Below are positions 9,877 through 18,158 of a stretch of DNA of 64,000 nucleotides, in pieces (positions within the stretch are counted from its first letter, which is position 1; each line of letters starts with the position of its first letter). The notes below the pieces were generated by a model. The model was not told where the DNA came from. It did not search any database and saw only the letters and a program-made list of their open reading frames with translations. The stretch covers positions 186,001 through 250,000 of the forward strand of contig JALHPO010000005.1 of assembly GCA_022842445.1 (NCBI GenBank). The letters are read 5' to 3'. This DNA comes from Nitrospira sp. GTDB taxonomy: Bacteria > Nitrospirota > Nitrospiria > Nitrospirales > Nitrospiraceae. Both the position numbers and the translations under genes were made by a program.

Positions 9877-9918
9877 CAGAGGCATAGAATTGTTCGGCAC
9901 TTGCGCATGATGCCTCTG
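9877..9918 (+). promoter_or_regulatory. 9-bp inverted repeat next to sigma-54 promoter
   Basis: CAGAGGCAT (9877-9885) and its exact complement ATGCCTCTG (9910-9918) are separated by 24 bases, about three helical turns centre to centre. It lies 12 bases upstream of the -24 box. It could be an activator or regulator site, or a hairpin ending the activator transcript; no T-run follows. Confidence 0.4.
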
Positions 9919-9930
9919 TCTCGCCTTCGG

Positions 9931-9946
9931 TGGAACGATCATTGCC
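9931..9946 (+). promoter_or_regulatory. Sigma-54 (-24/-12) promoter before DedA-rhodanese gene
   Basis: TGGAACGATCATTGCC matches the -24/-12 consensus TGGCACG-N4-TTGCW in the GG and GC dinucleotides and their spacing, with two mismatches (position 4 and last). It differs at only two bases from the element at 16911. The gene starts 58 bases downstream and a sigma-54 activator gene lies just upstream. Confidence 0.7.
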
Positions 9947-10004
9947 TTAACCAAAAAGCATCGCAGACGCTCGCGTCACAATTAATCGATCTTACGAGGT
10001 TGTC

Positions 10005-10961
10005 ATGGACACAACGATTGAGTTTCTGATTCAGCATGGCCCGGCCATGCTGTTCCTAGTCGTACTGGCTGAGCAAATCGGACTGCCGATTCCAGCCCTT
10101 CCGGTGTTGATCGCAGCCGGGGCGCTGGTGGGGACCGGCCAGTTGGATTTTGAGATGGCGGTGGGACCGGCAATCCTGGCCGCGCTGGTCGGCGATCAAC
10201 TCTGGTTCGAGCTCGGACGCCGCCGCGGCCGCGCGGTCTTGAACTGGCTCTGCCGAGTCTCGCTGGAACCCACTGCCTGCGTACGACGGACAGAGGACTT
10301 CTTCGCCCGTCATGGCGTACGTTCGCTGGTGGTCGCCAAGTTTATCCCTGGCTTGAGCACGATTGCACCACCGCTAGCTGGCATTGTGGGCATCAGCATG
10401 CCGCAGTACCTCTTGTACAACGGCATTGGGACAATTGTTTGGGTAGGTTCCGGCATTGGTCTCGGCATGGTGTTCAGCAACCAACTCGAACAGGCGCTCC
10501 TCGTGGTTGCCGACCTGGGTCATACGTTCGCGCTCGTGTTTCTTGGAATCGTAACGGGATACGTCGTCTACAAAGGTTTCCATCATTACCGTGTAGGGCA
10601 ACGAATCCCTCGACTGACCGCACGACAACTGACCGAGAAAATTGCAGCAGGAGAAAACCCGATCCTCATCGACCTGCGTTCTCACGGGGCTCGTCAGAAT
10701 GTTCCAAGCATTCCGGGCTCACTGTCTCTTTCACTCGACGAGGTGATCGCGAGGCACCGTGAGCTTCCACGAGATCGTGATGTCATCCTGTATTGCGCCT
10801 GCCCGAAAGATGCCGCGAGCGTGCAAGCGGCGTGGAAGCTTCGCGAGTTAGGTCTGCCGCGGGTCTGGCCGCTTGCCGGTGGCGTCGAAGCCTGGCATAC
10901 AATGCTCAGCGAATCGGGACAAGCCGCAAGGGCTTCTTACATCCATACGGTTCCTGCCTGA
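10005..10961 (+). CDS. DedA-family membrane protein fused to rhodanese domain
   Basis: 318 residues. The first ~200 form a DedA/VTT (SNARE-associated) membrane domain with the typical GDQLWFELGRRRG and FxARHG..VVAKFIPGLST stretches, a family linked to lipid scrambling and membrane homeostasis. Residues ~215-305 are a rhodanese domain (ILIDLRSHGARQNVPSIPGS) with Cys264 in the active loop YCACPKDAAS; this loop would face the cytoplasm. Such fusions suggest sulfur or persulfide transfer at the membrane, but the substrate is unknown. It lies behind a sigma-54 promoter and the GAF activator gene. Confidence 0.9.
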   Translation: MDTTIEFLIQHGPAMLFLVVLAEQIGLPIPALPVLIAAGALVGTGQLDFEMAVGPAILAALVGDQLWFELGRRRGRAVLNWLCRVSLEPTACVRRTEDFFARHGVRSLVVAKFIPGLSTIAPPLAGIVGISMPQYLLYNGIGTIVWVGSGIGLGMVFSNQLEQALLVVADLGHTFALVFLGIVTGYVVYKGFHHYRVGQRIPRLTARQLTEKIAAGENPILIDLRSHGARQNVPSIPGSLSLSLDEVIARHRELPRDRDVILYCACPKDAASVQAAWKLRELGLPRVWPLAGGVEAWHTMLSESGQAARASYIHTVPA

Positions 10962-11264
10962 CCGTCAGGGAATGGCACAACAAGCTCGACGCGTCCAAAG
11001 GTTACATCCCGAAATCCATTCAACAGGTCTTCTGTACGGCACATGATCTGGCTAGGAGATCTTGTCCCTTGGTCGCACACATGTATTGTCAGGCTGTGGA
11101 ACGGCTCCAGAAGGAGAAATCCAGGTCGCATGGTTCATCGCGGGCTCTCAGTGGCTCATGGCGTGGATCTTTGTCTGCCCCGCCTTGCTTTCTTTTCACA
11201 TCGGCATTCACATACAATTCATCACCACAACGCGGGTAGAAATGCTTGGCTGCTTTCATAAGCA
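10962..11264 (+). other. Intergenic, convergent genes
   Basis: About 300 bases between the DedA-rhodanese gene (plus) and the aldehyde dehydrogenase (minus). Short open frames here have no recognisable features or start signals. I see no strong terminator or repeat. Confidence 0.5.
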
Positions 11265-12674
11265 TCATGATTTGTGACCCGCCGGCCCCCAGAACGGCGC
11301 ACCGACTGGGGCCACGTTTATCAGTTTGCGGTTCACAAACTCACCGAACCCCAGCTCCGACAATTCTCGGCCGAATCCTGAATTCTTGACACCGCCGAAC
11401 GGTAACTCAGGCGCAGTCCATGCCGGTTGATTCACAAAGACCATGCCGCTATCGATTCGCTCAGCAACCCACTGACCGTGTTCCACATCACTCGTAAAAA
11501 CAGAAGCTCCGAGCCCAAAGGGTGTCGCGTTGGCGAGCGCAATAGCCACGTCCTCGCTCTCCACCACATAATAAGAGGCAACCGGCCCAAATAATTCCTG
11601 CGAGTAGATAGGGTTGTTTTGGTAGATATCCGTGAGAACCGTGGGTTCGATGTAGAAACCAGGGCGATTGATTCGTCCACCGCCGAGCACCACTCGAGCG
11701 CCCCCTGTGCGTGCGACGTCTATCTGTTTTAGCAGAATGTTCATTGCCTTTTCCGACGATAGCGGACCGAGTGTCGTAGCGGGATCTTCAGGATTGCCAG
11801 CCTCGAGGGCCGCCATTTTCTTCACAAACCCGTCAAGAAAGTCTCTGCCACGTTCTTTTCCGATAACGATGATCCGTTTTGAGGAGACGCAACTCTGGCC
11901 CGTATTGAACATCCGTCCAAAGACGGCCGCTTCTATGCTCTTCTCCAACGGAGCGTCTTCGAGAACAATGAATGGATCGCTTCCTCCAAGTTCCATCACC
12001 GACTTCTTGAGATGACGGCCGGCGCGCTCCGCCACCGCGGAACCTGCGCGTTCGCTTCCGGTGACGGTGACCCCCCGCACTCTAGAGTCCTCGATCAGGC
12101 GCTCAACTTGGCTGATACTCGCAAAGATATTTGTATAGGAGCCGGCCGGCGCCCCGGCCGCCTCAAAGAGCCGCGCAAAGGCCAGCGCACATTGCGGGAC
12201 ATTTTCTGCATGTTTGACGATCACCACATTGCCGGCCATCAGCTGCGGTCCAACAACCCGCGCGATCTGATAGTAGGGGAAATTCCAGGGTTCGATGGCG
12301 AGAATAATTCCGAGCGGGCGAGTTTCGAGCGTTGCGCCCGGAGATTCAAACAGCTTCTTCGGCCTCAGAAACTCGCTCGCGTGCCTGGCATAGTAGTCAA
12401 GGATATCCGCGGACAACGACACTTCCGCACGCGATGTGCCGATCAGCTTCCCTACTTCAAGGGTGACGTATCGCGCATATTCCTCCGCCTGCTCACGGAG
12501 CTTCGCCGCCGCGCCCGAAACGATTCGCGCCCGTTCGGCAACCGAACGCTGACGCCAGTCCTGCTCATAACACGCATGCGCCGTGGCAATTGCCTGTTCC
12601 AGATCAGTATCGAGTATATCGTGGTAGGTCTCTACGATCACTCCGGTCGCTGGGTTGATGGTCTGATAGGGCAT
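11265..12674 (-). CDS. NAD(P)-dependent aldehyde dehydrogenase (succinate-semialdehyde type)
   Basis: 469-residue ALDH-superfamily enzyme oxidising an aldehyde to an acid; closest in style to short succinate-semialdehyde dehydrogenases (opening PYQTINPATG). Visible are the cofactor segment PWNFPYYQIARVVGPQLMAG, the catalytic Glu in VMELGGSDPFIV and the nucleophilic Cys in FNTGQSCVSSKR. The start is the ATG behind GGGAG with nine bases spacing; upstream in-frame codons run into an inverted repeat and are unlikely to be translated. It lies downstream of a tautomerase on the same strand, 163 bases away, so the two may share a catabolic step. True substrate unknown. Confidence 0.9.
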   Translation of the reverse strand: MPYQTINPATGVIVETYHDILDTDLEQAIATAHACYEQDWRQRSVAERARIVSGAAAKLREQAEEYARYVTLEVGKLIGTSRAEVSLSADILDYYARHASEFLRPKKLFESPGATLETRPLGIILAIEPWNFPYYQIARVVGPQLMAGNVVIVKHAENVPQCALAFARLFEAAGAPAGSYTNIFASISQVERLIEDSRVRGVTVTGSERAGSAVAERAGRHLKKSVMELGGSDPFIVLEDAPLEKSIEAAVFGRMFNTGQSCVSSKRIIVIGKERGRDFLDGFVKKMAALEAGNPEDPATTLGPLSSEKAMNILLKQIDVARTGGARVVLGGGRINRPGFYIEPTVLTDIYQNNPIYSQELFGPVASYYVVESEDVAIALANATPFGLGASVFTSDVEHGQWVAERIDSGMVFVNQPAWTAPELPFGGVKNSGFGRELSELGFGEFVNRKLINVAPVGAPFWGPAGHKS

Positions 12675-12753
12675 GGTCTTCATCTCCCATGATAAAGTTC
12701 CTCGTTCCGCGCGCTTCATCCGTGAAGGCACATGGCACAAGGGGTGAATGCGA

Positions 12754-12797
12754 CCCAAGAAAGATGGCACAACCTGGTGACCGCCATCTTTCTTGGG
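12754..12797. repeat. Perfect 15-bp inverted repeat between tautomerase and dehydrogenase genes
   Basis: CCCAAGAAAGATGGC (12754-12768) and its exact complement GCCATCTTTCTTGGG (12783-12797) flank a 14-base loop. As RNA it would form a very stable hairpin. On the minus strand no T-run follows, so it may be a processing or attenuation hairpin, or a regulator site, rather than a simple terminator. Confidence 0.8.
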
Positions 12798-12837
12798 GAC
12801 GACTCTCCGCACATAGATACACTGGCTAAGCCAAACC

Positions 12838-13317
12838 TTAACGATCCGCTATTCCTGGAGTCAGAACCAAATTGACCGGAAGTTTTTCCGCTAAGGTATA
12901 GCGACTCGCCTTATTTTCTTTCACCCATCGCTTTTCAGCCACAGATTCAAAAGGCGGGGGGAGTTCCCCTTGGAGCGACCACAGATCAAACGGGGTTTCG
13001 TCAATGGAAATCTCCCAATCGTATCCTCTGTCCTTTACAAAGGGAGCGATGGCCTCATCAAGCGTCCGCATCCACCATTCCCTGAGAATCGGGCCAGGTA
13101 TCGTCCTGGCAATCTGATCAACCTTGAAACGGATAAATTTGTGATGCGGTTCGCCACCAACAAAACACGACCCCTTTGGTATTTCTTCAAACACACACAC
13201 GACGTAAAATCTCGGGATTGGAACGCCCGCATATACTTCCGTTATTCGCTTGGCTAGAGTCTTCTTATCATCGGCTGTAAAGGCTTCGGCTGGATGATAA
13301 ATCTTCCACAAAGGCAT
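12838..13317 (-). CDS. Tautomerase-superfamily protein (cis-CaaD-like)
   Basis: 159 residues opening MPLWKIYHPAEAFT, so Pro is residue 1 after Met removal, the catalytic base of the tautomerase/oxalocrotonate fold. The length and the internal FVGGEPHHKFIRFKVDQIAR segment match the fused-monomer group that includes cis-3-chloroacrylic acid dehalogenase. Known members act on small unsaturated acids; the substrate here cannot be told. GAGGAGG stands before the ATG. The aldehyde dehydrogenase lies downstream on the same strand, and the sigma-54 activator at 14041 is divergent from it. Confidence 0.8.
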   Translation of the reverse strand: MPLWKIYHPAEAFTADDKKTLAKRITEVYAGVPIPRFYVVCVFEEIPKGSCFVGGEPHHKFIRFKVDQIARTIPGPILREWWMRTLDEAIAPFVKDRGYDWEISIDETPFDLWSLQGELPPPFESVAEKRWVKENKASRYTLAEKLPVNLVLTPGIADR

Positions 13318-14040
13318 GGATATGTCCTCCTCTTAGGTTGAGCACACGAGGCTGAGGCTTTTCCACACAACTCCTCACCCATTTTTGTCTTTCCTATCAG
13401 CAGTATCCGTTGCCCTGTCCGGAACTAGGCATCCATCGTCGCATCCTCCTTTCTTGCCGAAACACCGAGAGGTCCGTGTTCGCATGACGCGCCTGTTGTC
13501 ACTTTCTTCCTGACCCAGCCCGTGTTCAGCAGCTGAGTCAGTCATCGCCCTCTCCTCCCGCTCTTGATTCCCGACTTTGATCGTCGCTTCATGATGAAGG
13601 CGCTACGCAATTCGCATTCCAATAGCGTATTCGTCCGATCTCGGCATCGATGTCGTTGAAACCAAAGAATACTGAGCACTACGATTCGGGAAATTCTTCG
13701 GCGCGACAAAGAAATACTGAGAACGATCCGCTGAATTTACAGCGCGATGCCAAAAACTCGGCATCGTTTCGACTATCAACGATGGGTTGGAGGTGAAGTT
13801 AGTGACGCGGGCAACGACGCGGTGCACAATCTTTCCGCTACCCAGCTACTCCGTAAACGGCATTCCAGGTCGGGGAACTACCCGCTGTCATGGGAAGTCG
13901 GTGAATTTTGATGCGCATCGGGAGTATGATGGGCTGTGCTGTTTTCCTGAACGCCAGTAGTCGACATCGCTCTTTGGGAGCATGCTGACGCTTTGATGCG
14001 TATTGGTTGAAGCGGAACTCACCCACCCAGAAGAGGACCT
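13318..14040. other. Divergent intergenic region
   Basis: About 720 bases between the tautomerase (minus) and a sigma-54 activator (plus). Minus-strand open frames of 74 and 62 codons at 13603-13827 and 13838-14026 have no recognisable domain and no clear ribosome site; they could be remnants of one decayed gene. A weak sigma-54-like element on the minus strand is listed separately. Confidence 0.5.
13606..13621 (-). promoter_or_regulatory. Weak sigma-54-like element facing the tautomerase
   Basis: On the minus strand the sequence reads TGGAATGCGAATTGCG. The GG and GC are correctly spaced and TTGC is intact, but three positions deviate from consensus and the tautomerase start is about 290 bases away. 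Adjacency to a sigma-54 activator makes it worth noting. Confidence 0.25.
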
Positions 14041-16380
14041 ATGCAACCCAATAGTCCCCATGCCGACGATCCGCACTCAGGCACTCTCGATAACCTCTTT
14101 TATGCTGTGAGTGACGCCATGCAGAATCTGGTCTGGGTCGCGAAAGCCGACGGGACCATCGAGTATCTTAATAGGCCATGGATTGAGTACACGGGCGTCG
14201 CTTCGGAAGACATTCACGGTTGGATCTGGACACTCACCGATATCATTCATCCGAACGATCTCCCGAGTTTGGTCCACACATGGTCGGCGACGCTGAAGGC
14301 TCGGCAGCCGGACGAAGCTGAAGCCCGGATACGCCGCTCCGACGGTCAATATCGTTGGTTTTTGTTTCGGGCGGTGCCCCTGTTCGACGAGCAGGGCACC
14401 GTCGCACGCTGGTATGGAACACATACCGATATTGAAGCCCGCAAGCAGGCTGAAACCTTACTGACGGGAGAAACTCGTATTCTAGAAATGCTTGCCACCG
14501 GCTGTCCGCTCTCGGACATTCTTGATGCCATGTGCCGGCTCATTGAAAACCTGTCGAGCGGATCTCTCTGCAGCATTCTGCTGGTTGATCCAATTCACAA
14601 TCGCATGAAGCACGGAGCTGGCCCCAATCTTCCCCCTACCTACAGTGAGTCCATCCATGGCAGGCCCGTGAATCTCGATGCGGGTCCGTGCGGGATGGCC
14701 GCATGCCTGAAAGAACAAGTGATCGCGGCCGATGTTGCATCGGATACACGGTGGAACAAATCAGGATGGCGTGAGTTGGCCATGGCACATGAGCTACGGG
14801 CCTGTTGGTCCACTCCAATCTTGTCATCCAATGACACGGTGTTGGGTACCTTCGCCATCTACTCGCGCGAGCCTAGACATCCGACCCCACAGCATCAACA
14901 TCTCATCGGGCAAATCACGCACCTCGCGACCATTGCCATTGAGCAGAGGCATGCAGAGGATAAACTCCGTCAAGATGAACGAGAGCTCAGGCAGATCACC
15001 GATGCCATCGCCCAACTCATCTCTGTCCTTGGACCTGAAGGGAACTTACTGTATGTGAACCGCTTAGTGCTTGATTATAGCGGCCTGCCCGTAGAAGACA
15101 TCATGGCGGATGACTTTCGCGTTCGACTGTTTCACCCCGATGATCTCGAACGAGTGAACACCGAGCGTCAGCATGGACTCGAACACAGTGCCCCGTTTGA
15201 GCTCGAAGTACGAATTCGCCGCAAAGACGGGCAGTACCGCTGGTTTCTCATCCGCTATAACCCGTTAAGGGACGAACAAGGTCGGATCATTCGCTGGTAC
15301 GGCACAGGAACCGACATCGATGATCGCAAAAGGGCCGAAGAGAGAACTCACAAAGAGAACTTGGCATTGCGTGAAGAAATCAACAGCGCTTCGATGTTTG
15401 AAGAGATCGTCGGGTCCTCAAAAGCCATTCGCAGCGTCTTGACGCAAGTCGCCAAAGTGGCACCGTCGGATTCCACGGTGCTCATACTCGGTGAGACTGG
15501 AACGGGCAAGGAGTTGATCGCTCGGGCCATCCACAGACGTTCAAACCGGTCGTCGCGGGCGTTTATTCGTGTCAATTGTGCGGCCATCCCCGCCTCCCTC
15601 ATGACCTCTGAGCTGTTTGGACACGAGAAAGGCGCGTTCACCGGTGCGCTCCAACGGCGTCTCGGACGATTTGAGCTGGCCGACGGCGGCACGATCTTCC
15701 TCGACGAAATTGGCGATCTGCAGCCCGAAACCCAGATTGCGCTCCTGCGAGTGCTTCAAGAGCGGGAAATCGAACGGGTCGGCGGCAGCAAGCCAATCCC
15801 TGTGGACGTGCGAATACTGGCCGCTACGAACCGCAACCTTAAGGCAGCCATCGCAGCAGGGACCTTTCGAGAAGACCTGTTCTATCGGCTCAATGTGTTC
15901 CCCATACAGATCCCTTCGCTGCGGGAACGAAGGGACGATATTCCGCTACTCGTCACTTACTTGGTTGAGCGGTATGCAAAGAAGGCCAGCAAACGCATCA
16001 GCGCCATCCAGGACGAGACTTTAGCGCTCTTTCAGGCCTACGAGTGGCCCGGCAATATTCGTGAGCTGCAAAATGTCATCGAGCGAGCTGTCGTGCTATG
16101 CGAAAGCGAAACCTTCTCAGTCGACCAGACTTGGTTGAAACCGGAAGAGCAGCGGCTGTCGCGAACGCGCCTTGACCTCAGCACAGCACTGGCTGAGCAT
16201 GAAAAGGAACTCATTGAATCCGCATTAGCGGATTGTGGCGGTCAAACCGGAGGGCCGGCCGGTGCGGCCGTCAAGCTCGGACTGCCTAGGCAGACGCTGG
16301 ACTCAAGAATCAAAGCTCTAGGAATTGACAGGCACCGATTTAAGATTCCTCAAGCCGAGCAAAGCAGCACACGGGGCTGA
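14041..16380 (+). CDS. Sigma-54-dependent activator with PAS-GAF-PAS sensors
   Basis: 779-residue enhancer-binding protein. A PAS/PAC domain lies at about residues 15-135 (RIRRSDGQYRWFLFRAVPLF), a GAF domain at about 145-300, and a second PAS/PAC at about 315-440. The AAA+ domain follows, with Walker A GETGTGKE (about 484-491), GAFTGA (about 530-535) and GTIFLDEIGDL. A C-terminal helix-turn-helix (AVKLGLPRQTLDSRIKALGI) ends it. AGAGGA precedes the ATG. The next promoter downstream is a -24/-12 element at 16911 before the RND efflux operon, the likely target; the signal is unknown. Confidence 0.92.
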   Translation: MQPNSPHADDPHSGTLDNLFYAVSDAMQNLVWVAKADGTIEYLNRPWIEYTGVASEDIHGWIWTLTDIIHPNDLPSLVHTWSATLKARQPDEAEARIRRSDGQYRWFLFRAVPLFDEQGTVARWYGTHTDIEARKQAETLLTGETRILEMLATGCPLSDILDAMCRLIENLSSGSLCSILLVDPIHNRMKHGAGPNLPPTYSESIHGRPVNLDAGPCGMAACLKEQVIAADVASDTRWNKSGWRELAMAHELRACWSTPILSSNDTVLGTFAIYSREPRHPTPQHQHLIGQITHLATIAIEQRHAEDKLRQDERELRQITDAIAQLISVLGPEGNLLYVNRLVLDYSGLPVEDIMADDFRVRLFHPDDLERVNTERQHGLEHSAPFELEVRIRRKDGQYRWFLIRYNPLRDEQGRIIRWYGTGTDIDDRKRAEERTHKENLALREEINSASMFEEIVGSSKAIRSVLTQVAKVAPSDSTVLILGETGTGKELIARAIHRRSNRSSRAFIRVNCAAIPASLMTSELFGHEKGAFTGALQRRLGRFELADGGTIFLDEIGDLQPETQIALLRVLQEREIERVGGSKPIPVDVRILAATNRNLKAAIAAGTFREDLFYRLNVFPIQIPSLRERRDDIPLLVTYLVERYAKKASKRISAIQDETLALFQAYEWPGNIRELQNVIERAVVLCESETFSVDQTWLKPEEQRLSRTRLDLSTALAEHEKELIESALADCGGQTGGPAGAAVKLGLPRQTLDSRIKALGIDRHRFKIPQAEQSSTRG

Positions 16381-16910
16381 ACTGTTTCTGACAGCCCAAC
16401 GATGAGAGCAGTTCTCCCTCTAGACATCGCATCTCGTTGGGGTAGTTTCCTGATCTCGCTCTTCCTCTCCCCATAGCCCCAGAGACCGCTCATCCTCTCA
16501 TCCTCCTAATCTTGCAAGAGAGCGTGATCACTCGTCACCGCAACCCATTTAACTGTGGTATCCGGAGAAAATGGTTCCAACCTACCCTCAACTCACAGGC
16601 CACGGCGAAGGCTGGTCAGCTTGAGGTTTTCCACCGTCGCTCTGCCTCAAATTTCAGCCCAATGGTGTACGGATATCGATTTGTTATCAGCCACCTCCTG
16701 GAACCGATTATTGATTTGTTGCGTTGTCCACAAAACCCAGATCAACTCACCGCTCCTTTCTCCTCCTTATCGATATTTCGTCACCTGTCGAACTGACGGC
16801 GCGATCGAGTCGACGGCTCCTTTCTTATCATTCCAAGAACTCTCCAGTGAACCACATATTTCATCGTTCTATTGAGGAGTTACCTGTGTTGCTCACTCGC
16901 GATACTCCTC
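16381..16910 (+). other. Intergenic region upstream of efflux operon
   Basis: About 530 bases, lower in GC than the flanking genes. Overlapping short frames show no recognisable product. It should hold the upstream activator sites for the promoter at 16911, but I cannot pick out a convincing palindrome by eye. Confidence 0.45.
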
Positions 16911-16926
16911 TGGAACGTTCATTGCT
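16911..16926 (+). promoter_or_regulatory. Sigma-54 (-24/-12) promoter of RND efflux operon
   Basis: TGGAACGTTCATTGCT matches TGGCACG-N4-TTGCW with one mismatch (A at position 4) and exact GG/GC spacing. The adaptor gene starts 75 bases downstream, and a sigma-54 activator gene lies upstream. Confidence 0.78.
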
Positions 16927-17001
16927 GTACCGCTTCATCAGATTCACGCAGCGCAGGGGCATCGAGAACGTTCCAGCGGTACACACAGGAGGGTATGGGT
17001 C

Positions 17002-18126
17002 ATGATTCGTCGTGGGTGGTTCGGATCTTTACTGGTACTCGTCATTATCGCCGTCGGAGCCGGTTTGGGATTGTGGAAGTACGAATCTATTCAAGCCAGC
17101 GCCGAGGCTTCAGCCAGCCAGCCGGAACCGATGGAGTCGGTGATGGTCGCTACGGCAAGGGAAATTGAACATCAACACACCACCACGTCAATTGGGACTG
17201 TGTTGGCATTACGTTCGGTCATGGTGAAGAACGAACTCGCCGGGACGGTCCGTGAAGTCCGGCTCACTCCGGGACAAGTCGTCGAAGCCGGCACCTTGCT
17301 GGTGGCGCTCGATGTCTCTGTCGAAGAAGCTGAACTGAAGGCGCAGGAAGCACAAGCAGCGTTGGCCAAAACAGTGCTCAACCGTCGACAGAATCTCAGT
17401 CAGGAACTTGCCACGACTCAGGAAGAAGTCGACCGTGCACGCGCAGACCTGGATATTGCTCAGGCCCAGATGGCCCGTACCAAGGCGATTATCGCCAAAA
17501 AGACCATTCGTGCACCGTTCCGTGCCAGGGTCGGTATCGCAGACGTGCATCCTGGACAGTACCTCAACGAAGGCACGCAATTGACGACGCTGCAAGGTGT
17601 CGGCGATGGGGTCCATGTGGATTTCACGGTCGCGCAGCAAGTCGCCGCCTCCCTGAGGGAAGACGGCAGTGTCAACGTCTTCGTCGCGGGTCAAACCGCT
17701 CCGATTACAGCCAGAATCGTCGCCCTCGATGCGCGCATCGACCCAACGACTCGCAATGCGACGGTGCGGGCGAGGATTAATGGGGCAGACCAGGCACCGG
17801 CCCCCGGGGCCTCCGTGCGTGTCCAAGTTCCGGTCGGTCCCTCACGCCAGGCTATTGCTATTCCTGTCAGCGCTCTGCGCAAGGGACCAGGTGGGGATCA
17901 AGTCTTCGTGATCCAGCCGGACGAGCACGGCAAGACTCGCGCCCATGCCCGGATGGTCGAGAGCGGCGCCATGCTCGGCGACGAGGTCGTCATCCACGCC
18001 GGGCTGTCGGCCAACGAGGTGGTGGCGGCTTCTGGATCTTTCAAGCTGCGTGAAGGGGTGCTCGTTGCGATCACCGGTGAGCAAGGCAACGGGAACCAAC
18101 TGACCCTGTTGATGGGCAGACGCTGA
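17002..18126 (+). CDS. RND efflux periplasmic adaptor (membrane fusion protein)
   Basis: 374 residues, with an N-terminal membrane anchor (about 5-25). The lipoyl-type half-motifs are GTVREVRLTPGQVVEAGTLL and IRAPFRARVGIADVHPGQYL, separated by a coiled-coil hairpin rich in Ala, Gln and Glu (about 110-160), followed by beta-barrel regions. It links the permease encoded 32 bases downstream to the outer-membrane factor. AGGAGGG with eight bases spacing supports the start. First gene after the sigma-54 promoter at 16911. Confidence 0.92.
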   Translation: MIRRGWFGSLLVLVIIAVGAGLGLWKYESIQASAEASASQPEPMESVMVATAREIEHQHTTTSIGTVLALRSVMVKNELAGTVREVRLTPGQVVEAGTLLVALDVSVEEAELKAQEAQAALAKTVLNRRQNLSQELATTQEEVDRARADLDIAQAQMARTKAIIAKKTIRAPFRARVGIADVHPGQYLNEGTQLTTLQGVGDGVHVDFTVAQQVAASLREDGSVNVFVAGQTAPITARIVALDARIDPTTRNATVRARINGADQAPAPGASVRVQVPVGPSRQAIAIPVSALRKGPGGDQVFVIQPDEHGKTRAHARMVESGAMLGDEVVIHAGLSANEVVAASGSFKLREGVLVAITGEQGNGNQLTLLMGRR

Positions 18127-18158
18127 ACAAACCGACAAGTACCAACAAGGATATTTAT

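Noticed and set aside
13603..14026. Minus-strand frames of 74 and 62 codons
   Set aside because: No ribosome site, no domain, interrupted; at best a decayed gene, so not called as CDS.
16788..16815. TGTCGA with downstream CGAC resembling the ECF42 element
   Set aside because: Spacer is 19 bp rather than 16 and the flanks do not match the three consistent sites.
16512..17005. Overlapping plus-strand frames upstream of the efflux adaptor
   Set aside because: Composition unlike proteins and overlapping the sigma-54 promoter; treated as noncoding.
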